Program-made: the position numbers and the translations under genes
Notes under the pieces: model-generated
What the model was told of the DNA's origin: nothing
The model's input: the letters and a program-made list of their open reading frames with translations, nothing else
The model's database searches: none
Shown here: in pieces, positions 42,668-51,863 of the stretch
Layout: the number at the start of each line of letters is the position of its first letter
Numbering within the stretch: the first letter of the stretch is position 1
Assembly: GCA_945910005.1 (NCBI GenBank)
Contig: OX246745.1
Coordinates: forward strand, 43,852,251 to 43,916,250
Source: Isoperla grammatica
Lineage: Eukaryota > Arthropoda > Insecta > Plecoptera > Perlodidae
Reading direction: 5' to 3'
Length of the DNA stretch: 64,000 nt

Positions 42668-45600
42668 ATGTGCAATGTGCAATATGCAGCATACAATATG
42701 CAGTATACAATGTGTAATAACTAATAAGCAATGTGCAATATGCAATGTGCAAAGTACACCATATGCAATGTGCAATATGCAATGTATGATCTGCAATATG
42801 CAATGTGTGATGTGCAATATGCAATGTGCAATGTGTGATGTGCAATATGCAATGTGTGATGTGCAATATGCAATGTGTGATGTGCAATACGCAATGTGTG
42901 ATGTGCAATATGCAATGTGTGATGTGCAATATGCAATGTGCAATACGCAATGTGTGATGTGCAATATGCAATGTGTGATGTGCAATATGCAATGTGTGAT
43001 GTGCAATGTGTGATGTGCAATATGCAATGTGTGATATGCAATGTGCAATGTGTGATGTGCAATATGCAATGTGTGATGTGCAATATGCAATGTGTGATGT
43101 GCAATACGCAATGTGTGATGTGCAATATGCAATGTGTGATATGCAATGTGCAATGTGTGATGTGCAATGTGTGATGTGCAATGTGCGATGTGCAATGTGC
43201 AATATGCAATGTGTGATGTGCAATATGCAATGTGTGATGTGCAATATGCAATGTGTGATGTGCAATATGCAATGTGTGATGTGCAATATGCAATGTGTGA
43301 TGTGCAATATGCAATGTGTGATGTGCAATGTGTGATGTGCAATATGCAATGTGTGATGTGTGATGTGCAATGTGTGATGTGCAATATGCAATGTGTGATG
43401 TGCAATATGCAATGTGTGATGTGCAATATGCAATGTGTGATATGCAATGTGCGATGTGCAATGTGCAATATGCAATGTGTGATGTGCAATATGCAATGTG
43501 TGATGTGCAATATGCAATGTGTGATGTGCAATATGCAATGTGTGATGTGCAATATGCAATGTGCAATATGCAATGTGCAATATGCAATATGCAATGTGTG
43601 ATGTGCAATGTGTGATGTGCAATATGCAATGTGCAATATGCAATGTGCAATATGCAATATGCAATGTGTGATGTGCAATGTGTGAAGTGCAATATGCAAT
43701 GTGTGATATGCAATGTGCAATATGCAATGTGTGATGTGCAATATGCAATGTGTGATGTGCAATATGCAATGTGTGATGTGCAATATGCAATGTGTGATGT
43801 GCAATATGCAATGTGTGATGTGCAATATGCAATGTGTGAAGTGCAATATGCAATGTGTGATGTGCAATATGCAATGTGCAATATGCAATGTGTGATGTGC
43901 AATGTGCAATGTGTGATGTGCAATATGCAATGTGTGATGTGCAATATGCAAATGTGTGATGTGCAATATGCAATGTGTGATATGCAATGTGCAATGTGCG
44001 ATCGGCAATGTGCAATGGGCGATGTTCAATGTGTGATGTGTGATGTGCAATATGCAATATGCAATGTGTAATATGCAATGTGTGATCTACAATGTGTAAT
44101 ATGCGATATGCAATGTGCAATATGCAATGTGTGATGTGCAATGTGTGATGTGCAATATGCAATGTGTGATGTGCAATATGCAATGTGTGATATGCAATGT
44201 GCGATGTGCAATATGCAATATGCAATATGCAATGTGCAATATGCAATGTGCGATGTGCAATGTGTGATGTGCAATATGCAATGTGTGATGTGCAATATGC
44301 AATGTGTGATATGCAATGTGCGATGTGCAATGTGCAATATGCAATGTGTGATGTGCAATATGCAATGTGCAATATGCAATGTGTGATGTGCAATATGCAA
44401 TGTGCAATATGCAATGTGCAATATGCAATATGCAATGTGTGATGTGCAATGTGTGATGTGCAATATGCAATGTGTGATGTGCAATATGCAATGTGTGATG
44501 TGCAATATGCAATGTGTGAAGTGCAATATGCAATGTGTGATGTGCAATATGCAATGTGCAATATGCAATGTGTGATGTGCAATGTGCAATGTGTGATGTG
44601 CAATATGCAATGTGTGATGTGCAATATGCAATGTGTGATGTGCAATATGCAATGTGTGATATGCAATGTGCAATGTGCGATCGGCAATGTGCAATGGGCG
44701 ATGTTCAATGTGTGATGTGTGATGTGCGATGTGCAATATGCAATATGCAATGTGTAATATTCAATGTGTGATCTACAATGTGTAATATGCGATATGCAAT
44801 GTGCAATATGCAATGTGTGATGTGCAATGTGTGATGTGCAATATGCAATGTGTGATGTGCAATATGCAATGTGTGATGTGCAATGTGTGATGTGCAATAT
44901 GCAATGTGTGATCTACAATGTGTAATATGCGATATGCAATGTGTGATGTGCAATATGCAATGTGTAATATGCAATGTGTGATCTACAATGTGCAATATGC
45001 AATGTGTGATGTGCAATATGCAATGTGTGATGTGCAATACGCAATGTGTGATGTGCAATATGCAATGTGTGATGTGCAATATACAATGTGTGATGTGCAA
45101 TGTGTGATGTGCAATATGCAATGTGTGATGTGCAATATGCAATGTGTGATGTGCAATATGCAATGTGTGATGTGCAATATGCAATGTGTGATGTGCAATA
45201 TGCAATGTGTGATGTGCAATATGCAATGTGTGATGTGCAATATGCAATGTGCAATATGCAATGTGTGATGTGCAATGTGCAATGTGTGATGTGCAATATG
45301 CAATGTGTTATGTGCAATATGCAATGTGTGATGTGCAATATGCAATGTGTGATATGCAATGTGCAATGTGCGATCGGCAATGTGCAATGGGCGATGTTCA
45401 ATGTGTGATGTGTGATGTGCAATATGCAATATGCAATGTGTAATATGCAATGTGTGATCTACAATGTGTAATATGCGATATGCAATGTGTGATGTGCAAT
45501 ATGCAATGTGTGATCTACAATGTGTAATATGCGATATGCAATGTGTGATGTGCAATATGCAATGTGTAATATGCAATGTGTGATCTACAATGTGTAATAT

Positions 45601-46062
45601 GCGATATGCAATCTGTAATGTGCGATGTGTGATCTACAATGTGTAATATGCGATATGCAATGTGTGATGTGCAATATGCAATATGCAATGTGTAATATGC
45701 AATGTGTGATCTACAATGTGTAATATGCGATATGCAATGTGTGATGTGCAATATGCAATGTGTGATGTGCAATGTGTGATCTACAATGTGTAATATGCGA
45801 TATGCAATGTGTGATGTGCAATATGCAATGTGTAATATGCAATGTGTGATCTACAATGTGTAATATGCGATATGCAATGTGTGATGTGCAATATGCAATA
45901 TGCAATGTGTAATATGCAATGATTGATCTACAATGTGTAATATGCGATATGCAATGTGTGATGTGCAATATGCAATATGCAATGTGTAATATGCAATGTG
46001 TGATCTACAATGTGTAATATGCGATATGCAATGTGTGATGTGCAATATGCAATGTGTGATGT
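42668..46062. repeat. Heptamer-based satellite (GCAATAT/GCAATGT/GTGATGT), main block
   Basis: Basic 7-bp words combine mostly into 21-bp units such as GATGTGCAATATGCAATGTGT. Because 21 is divisible by three, several frames stay open for hundreds of codons on both strands (HIAYCTS-type translations); these are not genes. A marker segment, GCGATCGGCAATGTGC, recurs at about 44000, 44679 and 45372, giving higher-order periods of 679 and 693 bp. From about 45420 on, a unit with GATCTACAATGTGTAATATG dominates. Confidence 0.96.
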
Positions 46063-46465
46063 AGTAGTAGATCGTTTTATTTCCTTATTGACTATTACAT
46101 TTTGTTACAGACAGGCAGGCAGTTTTTTTTTTTTTTTTTTTTACATACATACATACAAGTAATAAATGTCAGTCTTGACCCTAGAAGGGTATATGGAAAG
46201 CCTATGTTTAAGAACATCAGTTCTAAGAATAATGGTGATATAATACTATTGTTAACCTACTATGTATTACTATTTATATGTACTGTGTTTAGACAATATC
46301 ACTGTTTGTTATAAGTTTAGTGGTAACATAATATAATTACTATCAATGCATCATTATTGTGCAATATACCAATATGATAAACAATTATAGTAGGTACTAA
46401 TACATAATAGTAAGGTATGATTCAATACATAAATAGGACTATATATAAATCAGTCAACAACAATA

Positions 46466-46488
46466 ATAATAGTAATAATAATAATAAC

Positions 46489-46522
<34 letters not shown>

Positions 46523-46537
46523 GTAATAATAATCATG

Positions 46538-46582
<45 letters not shown>
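46466..46582. repeat. AAT microsatellite
   Basis: A near-continuous run of AAT/ATA triplets within the 3' region of the LINE. It gives poly-Asn and poly-Ile frames with no coding meaning. Confidence 0.95.
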
Positions 46583-46682
46583 GTATTAATAATGCACAAT
46601 GGTATTACAGAAATAGATTTTACATAATACATAAATAATATGATTAAATATGTTCATTTTTTTTTTAGTTTTTTAGTTTACC

Positions 46683-47602
46683 CTAGAACGTGTCTGAAAA
46701 GAATTCTTCGAGCGAGTAGTACGCCTTCTTCTTTAGCATCTTCTTTAATTTAAAGCGAAATGTGTCTGTATTTTTAATGTTGATTAGATCTGGTGGTAAC
46801 TTATTAAAAATTTTGTAATTAATGTGCATCGAGTTATTTTGTGAAAATTTAGTCTTGTACCGAGTTGTGTGGATTTTGTCGGCTTGTCGTGTGTTATGAA
46901 AGTGGATTTGGTTGTTGGGGGTTGGTATATTGGAACCAGTTTGTTTTTTTACAAGGGTTGTTGCTTCGAGAATGTATAAACTGTAAAAAGTCAAAATGTT
47001 ATGTTTAATGAAGAATTCTTTACAGTGCGGTTTGGGCTCATTTTTTGGTGATCTAAGGCCACACATTGCTCTTAAGGCATTTTTTTGTATTATAAAGATA
47101 TGCTTTGTGTCTGGTGACAATCCCCAGAATGCAACACCATATCGTATTTGGGATTCAAAATTGGAAAAATAAACTAGTTTTGCTGTCTGTAAGTTTGAGT
47201 GTGCCTTAACTGATCTTATTGCAAAGCAGGCAGAGTTAAGTTTTGGTATTAAGCTATTGCAGTGCCTTGACCAGTTAAGGTTTTCATCTAATATTATTCC
47301 AAGGAAGTTTGTATGACTAGAAGGAGAAAAGGAAGAGTTGTTAGTTGAATTTTTTATCTCTTTGACTCTGTTAATGATTTTACTTTTGCGTTTGGAGTGA
47401 AACTGTAAGAATTTAGTTTTGTCTGCATTAGAAATTAGTTTGCAATTTTTGAACCAATTATAAGTGGCTTCTGCACATGTGTTTGCTTTTTTTGAAGTGT
47501 CATCAATGGTAGAGCCTTTAGTCAATTTGGAGAAATCGTCGGCGAATAGTTCTATGTTTTCTATGACGAATGGTAAATCATTAGTGTAGATTAGGAACAT
47601 CA
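46683..47602 (-). pseudogene. LINE reverse transcriptase, C-terminal part (jockey/CR1-like)
   Basis: It starts at FLIYTNDLPFVI, followed by the catalytic LFADDFSKL (RT motif C) and then NFLGIILDENLNWSRHCNSL, CFAIRSVKAHSNLQTAKLVY and IRYGVAFWG. These are standard landmarks of jockey-like non-LTR RTs and their thumb and C-terminal region. The frame is open to a stop at 46683. The N-terminal RT motifs and any endonuclease are missing because of 5' truncation at the satellite junction. The open frame continues through satellite and antisense PLD exon only by chance. Confidence 0.85.
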
Positions 47603-47692
47603 ATGTGTGCAATGTGTGATCTACAATGTGTAATATGCGATATGCAATGTGTGATGTGCAATATGCAATATGCAATGTGTAATGTGCGACGT
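47603..47692. repeat. Heptamer satellite, distal remnant next to a PLD acceptor
   Basis: It resumes after the LINE with the GATCTACAATGTGTAATATG-type unit and runs to GTGTAATGTGCGAC. That is eight bases before exon e (47701), so the exon's polypyrimidine region is essentially satellite sequence. Confidence 0.93.
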
Positions 47693-47700
47693 GGTTCCAG

Positions 47701-47939
47701 CTCGCGAGTTCACACAAATCAACAAGCACCACTCGTTTGCCCCCGAGCGAGCCAACGTGTGGGCGGGATGGTTCGTAGACGGATCCAGCTACATGTCGGC
47801 CGTGGCTGACGCGCTCAGCGGGGCCAAAGAAGAGATCTTCATTGCCGACTGGTGGCTCAGCCCCGAGATATACATGAAGAGGACGGTCAACGATGGCGGA
47901 GATCGGTGGAGGCTCGACCAAATATTACACCGGAAAGCT
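47701..47939 (+). CDS. Pld: Phospholipase D (PLD1/2 type), exon e: start of the catalytic domain
   Basis: The acceptor is GTGGTTCCAG and the donor AAAGCT|GTGAGC. It reads (A)REFTQINKHHSFAPERANV then WAGWFVDGSSYMSAVADAL, EEIFIADWWLSPEIYMKR and RWRLDQILHRKA. The EEIFI(T/A)DWWLSPEI(F/Y)LKRP..... WRLD.IL.RKA pattern is highly conserved in animal PLD1/2. The exon begins with two bases completing an Ala codon and ends in phase 0, fitting exon f ([15 protein letters not shown]). The acceptor has a weak pyrimidine tract because the satellite ends just upstream. Confidence 0.96.
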
Positions 47940-47944
47940 GTGAG

Positions 47945-48505
47945 CTATGCTTTGTCAGGACACCTATTCCACTAAAAGAAAACAATCATTAATATGCATG
48001 GATTTTAATTTTTAAAATGGAAACACGCTCACCAAATGGTCACTAATTCCCGTGTTTTGGTAGGAAAGCTGACTTTTAAAATTTTGAATGCTTTTAAACA
48101 CGCAATCAGCCCGATTTGTCAGTCTGCTGTTTTATAGAAAGTAATTTTGTAATGACATATGACTTGAAAACTTCTTTATATCATTTTTACTAAGCCAATT
48201 CTATTATAAATGGACAAAATTGTTCTTTCAGATATAACAAAGTTTACTCGCAAACTATCAAAAGTCACTCTCAAGTTGCGAGCTAGCGAGCAGACATTTT
48301 GAGGGTTGTTGTTTCCTATTAATTTGTTAAAAACGCATATAAGCACGTGTAAAAATCAATAAATGATGATGGGTATGTCGAACAACATGTTGAACTGTGA
48401 ATACCACTGCTAAAAATTAAATTAGAGAAAGAACTTTCCCAGCACTAGCATGATTTTGTTTCACACTTAACTGTAAAAAAGTAAACTATGAGGAGGAAAG
48501 CAGAG
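47945..48505. other. PLD intron, no gene seen
   Basis: Single-copy-looking AT-rich intron between exon e and the first unit of the 111-bp array. Confidence 0.6.
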
Positions 48506-48511
48506 GAAGCA

Positions 48512-48547
48512 GATGTGCTTTATGTTGCAGGAAGAGGGTGTCAAGGT
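48512..48547 (+). repeat. First unit of the 111-bp array, cut by an LTR retrotransposon
   Basis: ATGTGCTTTATGTTGCAG followed by GAAGAGGGTGTCAAGGT matches the array unit. The preceding GAGGAAGCAG does not, so this is the left edge of the amplification. The LTR element starts at 48548 and the unit resumes at 51864 with AGGTGTTCATACTG. AGGT (or AAGGT) is repeated as the target duplication. Confidence 0.9.
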
Positions 48548-48790
48548 TGTAATGTACCGAGAACCTAGTCACACAAACAGTTCAGGATAGCAAGCTCGGG
48601 GGACTGGGAACTGGTCACCAACAACGAACACGAACAGTTCAAATAGTATAGTTCTTTATTATTGACCGTATACAAGTGGGCCGTAGGCCGGTCCCACTGC
48701 AACTGCCGCTGGTCTTCCACAACACCCGCGACCAACCTACCCCTCTGGAGGGGAGGTTTTACCCTGGGGAGTGGGGGGTGTCCCATTGCA
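48548..48790 (-). repeat. 3' LTR of the Gypsy-type element
   Basis: 243 bp. Compared with the other LTR it has CCCGCGACC for CCCACCACC, and TTTACCCTGGGG for TTTAACCGGG near the inner end. Confidence 0.92.
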
Positions 48791-49030
48791 GCCCCCCACT
48801 TAAAATAATGGAAGCAATTACATTAATTTAAGTAAAATGGGACAGCAAACTCTATCCACAAGTTACAAAAGTATATAATGCACGACAAGATCTAAGAACA
48901 AGTGATACAATTATTATTAATTAGCATATTATTAGATATAACCAAGGAGTTGGTAGACTTATAAAGAAAATAGTAATACAAAAAGCCATATATAGGCTAA
49001 CCATACAGGTGTGGCAGATTGTTTTAAGGG

Positions 49031-50338
49031 CTAACGAATCGTAGGATTAATTACATTGTAAGAGCCCTTCAGCATCGCACCCGATTGTTTTGACAATTCA
49101 TACGCGTTAGGCGCCACTTCACGAACAATGTACAAAGCCCGATCGTACAGCAGAAAGAACTTGGCAATCGTCTTGTTGAAAGCGGACGACATGTAGTTGG
49201 CCTTCACGAGAACTAGGTCGCCGGGGCGGAAAACGACTGGGGTTGGATTTGCCTGCAGGTGTCTGTGACGTCTCCTCTCTGAGCGGGTCATCAACCTCTC
49301 CCTCGCCAATGACTGAAGATGTTGCTGGCGCGGTGGGCCCTCGCCAGGCGGCCAGATGTATTGTGTTGGCGCTCTTTCGAAAATGTTCTCCCATAACATT
49401 GTTGCTACTTTCTCGTTGACTGCTGCTCGCGAGGCGTGAGGGACAGGGTAGGATTCCTGTTTGAAAGGGGTATTGTCTGTGAGGTGGATGGAATGTTGAT
49501 ACAAGTGAGTGAGGCCAGGTTCCGTAGAAAATACAGGGTTGTTATTTTCCAATAGGGTTTGAAGGTCAGCTTGTCGGCCCACCGTTAGGTTGCTAAGTGA
49601 TGAGACACGGCTTCGGATCTTAGCGTCAGAGGGATTGACAGCTGTTGTTGCCTTCGAACTCGGTGCCAGGTTTCGAGAGGGTAGAACCAGCATGGGGTCG
49701 CTCACATCTATCTCTTCGTAGCTGAATGGTGTGTCTTCTACGCGGGCGGACAGTCTGTGCACAGTCAATGTGGGTGAGGGTACCGTAGCCACAAAGGGAA
49801 TAGTACTGCACTTGCCCGTATGATTGATTGTGATTGAACCGTCGTCGAACCTGATGACCACTTCCATGTCCGATAACCAATCCGTGCCAAAAATCACGTC
49901 TTTGGTGAGTCCCGGGATGACGATACAGACTACGTCGTCAATCCAGTCGGCGATACGTAGCGGGAGGAGAACTTGCCTCGACGCCGCTTGTGTGCCGCTG
50001 CCAATAGCGCCAGTAACTTTGATAGTCGGCATAGGTAGGAGTGGCAGGTCACCTGTTTCGCGTACTAAGCTCTCGTAGAATAGTTTCGATATGCAGGAGA
50101 TCTCGCTACCCGAGTCAATTAGGATACTCGATTGAATCCCGCGAATGGATCCCGCGATCTCCGGTACGCGTCGAGTGGGCGTGGTCTCTGCGTCGTCGTC
50201 AGACAGCAGGTCGCGACTGTCAACTGTCGCGAGGTGGTTAACTGACGTTAGAGGGCCACTGCAATCTGCGTCCACGTCGTCGTCGGCTGCGGTCGGGTCC
50301 AGGTATTCGGAGTCGTCGGTAGCGTCGATCGCACGCAC
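49031..50338 (-). pseudogene. Deleted Pol: protease, RT stub and integrase C terminus (435 codons)
   Basis: The retropepsin is intact-looking, with active-site ILIDSGSEISCIS (about residue 70) and VIFGTDWLSDME near 150. A connector leads to HLTDNTPFKQESYPVPHASR, the opening of a Gypsy RT domain. Directly after EKVATM the sequence jumps to an integrase-tail type region (FRPGDLVLVKANY..., YIVREVAPNAYELS). RT catalytic motifs, RNase H and the integrase core are gone, yet the frame stays open across the join. The element therefore cannot supply its own RT or integrase. The frame is the same as gag, separated by one amber codon. Confidence 0.85.
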
Positions 50339-50425
50339 TTGTCTCTCCTGGGCGTCGCGTCTTGGCCAGGTGTTGTGATTGGTCCCTTGCGCGGCGTCGC
50401 GTTGTCGGCTGGCGTCGAACCGGTA

Positions 50426-51352
50426 CTAGGCGCCGTTGTTACGCATGTCCCTACCGCTTGTGGCAGGGGACGGTGGGTGTCCATCTCCCACTGTCGGTTG
50501 TCGCCAGTTTGGTGTGTGTTCCCTGTTGTTTTGTTTGGGGAAGCTGTCAGTTCTCGGTCGGTCGCCGTTGACATTTGGTCGTCGCTTGTATGTTTCGTCT
50601 AGTCGACGAAGTAGGCTCAGCGTGTCATCGACTGTCGTTGACCGGGCGGCTAGGAGTGTGGCTGTGACCTCCGGGCGAAAATGGTCAGCCACGGCGTCCA
50701 TGATGTCGTCATCTGTTAGGGCCGGTCGCAAATGGCGTGCCTTTGACAGAACGAGTAAGAAATACTCTGCCATTTGTGATTCGAAAGCGGGTGGGCACTT
50801 CCCATGGTATATTTCATACCGCACCGAGCGCTGTTGGGCCGCCCCCCAGAATTCGTTGAGGAATGAGCGTTTGAAGTCTTCAAATGACTTGAACCTGTCG
50901 GAGAAGACTTCCCCCCATCGTTTTGCGGGACCGCGGAGCTGGTTTGTGGCCATATAAACTTGATAGCTGGAAGGGACTCGTGCCATCGCCGAGTACGACT
51001 CGAGTTCGGTAATGAAGACTACCGGGTGTGTTCGACCCCCGTAGCCGTCAAATGTTGGCAGCTGCGATTGAGGTCGGAACTCGGCCCCCCAGGCCGTTGC
51101 GCGTTCAGCCATGGATTCGGTGGGTGACGCGGGAACTGTGTTTCCCGCCAATTCTGGTGGCGTCCGAACTTCCAACGCGCGCACCCTCTCCTCCAGTGAT
51201 CCGACTGACGTCTGGATAGTTGCCACAGACGTCGTCAATCCGTCGCACTTCTCCTTCAAGTCGGCACGTAAGCCCTGGAGAAGTTCGACTATGTCCTCAT
51301 TGGTGGTCATGTTGGCGCAGACGGTATCACGACCCGAGCGCGTCACTACCAT
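50426..51352 (-). CDS. Gag-like protein of the LTR retrotransposon (308 aa)
   Basis: An N-terminal coiled-coil-like part (about residues 15-60, with VGSLEERVRALE) is followed by a Gypsy Gag capsid-like region: FRPQSQLPTFDGYGG near 95, then FITELESYS, GPAKRWGE, FEDFKRSFLNEFW and a C-terminal helical region with LLRRLDETYKRRP. This resembles the retrotransposon Gag (capsid) family that packages the element's RNA in cytoplasmic particles. No CCHC zinc knuckle is visible. It ends in TAG, and the same frame reopens into Pol. The second Met (MTTNED) may be the real start. Confidence 0.8.
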   Translation of the reverse strand: MVVTRSGRDTVCANMTTNEDIVELLQGLRADLKEKCDGLTTSVATIQTSVGSLEERVRALEVRTPPELAGNTVPASPTESMAERATAWGAEFRPQSQLPTFDGYGGRTHPVVFITELESYSAMARVPSSYQVYMATNQLRGPAKRWGEVFSDRFKSFEDFKRSFLNEFWGAAQQRSVRYEIYHGKCPPAFESQMAEYFLLVLSKARHLRPALTDDDIMDAVADHFRPEVTATLLAARSTTVDDTLSLLRRLDETYKRRPNVNGDRPRTDSFPKQNNREHTPNWRQPTVGDGHPPSPATSGRDMRNNGA

Positions 51353-51414
51353 ATACGTCCAACTTCACTCGCGCACACAAAACTACACGAAGCACGATAA
51401 TGTTTTTGTTTATA

Positions 51415-51560
51415 CGCATACACGATACACACACAGTTTTACACGATACAAAGACAGTTTTACACGATACAAACACAGTTATACGCGATACAAACACAGT
51501 TTTACACGATACAAACACAGTTATACGCGATACACGAACGCATACAAAACACGGTACACG
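51415..51560. repeat. Short tandem repeat in the LTR element leader
   Basis: Several about 21-bp units of the type CACGATACAAACACAGTTTTA/ATACGCGATAC lie between the 5' LTR and gag (minus-strand sense). Confidence 0.8.
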
Positions 51561-51622
51561 ATACGACGGGAGACACCGTAAGGACTCAAGATTGTTTTTT
51601 TTTTTTCTCGTTGGGCGCCAGA

Positions 51623-51863
51623 TGTAATGTACCGAGAACCTAGTCACACAAACAGTTCAGGATAGCAAGCTCGGGGGACTGGGAACTGGTCACCAACAAC
51701 GAACACGAACAGTTCAAATAGTATAGTTCTTTATTATTGACCGTATACAAGTGGGCCGTAGGCCGGTCCCACTGCAACTGCCGCTGGTCTTCCACAACAC
51801 CCACCACCAACCTACCCCTCTGGAGGGGAGGTTTTAACCGGGAGTGGGGGGTGCCCCATTGCA
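51623..51863 (-). repeat. 5' LTR of the Gypsy-type element
   Basis: 241 bp, bounded by TGTAATG and ATTGCA. It directly adjoins the tRNA-lysine-like primer-binding site on its left (plus coordinates). Confidence 0.92.

Larger units (their letters stand above)
46063..47602 (-). mobile_element. 5'-truncated non-LTR retrotransposon inserted in the satellite
   Basis: Satellite sequence lies on both sides. On the minus strand the element starts inside an RT domain, then has the ORF end, an ATT/AAT microsatellite (46460-46585), an A-run (46123-46142 as T on plus) and a short CTACTACTAC end. Loss of the 5' part on insertion is normal for LINEs. Target duplications cannot be judged inside repetitive sequence. 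Confidence 0.85.
48548..51863 (-). mobile_element. Ty3/Gypsy-type LTR retrotransposon, internally deleted, antisense to PLD
   Basis: Two LTRs (48548-48790 and 51623-51863) begin TGTAATGTACC and end CCATTGCA, with a 4-5 bp target duplication (AGGT/AAGGT). On the minus strand a primer-binding site complementary to a lysine-type tRNA 3' end (TGGCGCCCAACG) follows the 5' LTR, at about 51611-51622. A purine tract (AAGTGGGGGGC) precedes the 3' LTR. Gag and a shortened Pol lie between. The LTRs differ by several substitutions and small indels, so the insertion is not brand new. Confidence 0.93.

Noticed and set aside
42656..46045. Long His/Ile/Cys/Thr-rich ORFs on both strands (up to about 744 codons)
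   Set aside because: They are produced by the 21-bp organisation of a heptamer satellite. There is no start context, domain or codon bias, and overlapping frames on both strands are equally open.
46417..46638. Poly-Asn and poly-Ile ORFs
   Set aside because: Translations of an AAT microsatellite in the LINE 3' region.
49824..51627. Plus-strand ORFs across the LTR element
   Set aside because: They are antisense shadows of gag and pol, which carry recognisable motifs on the minus strand.
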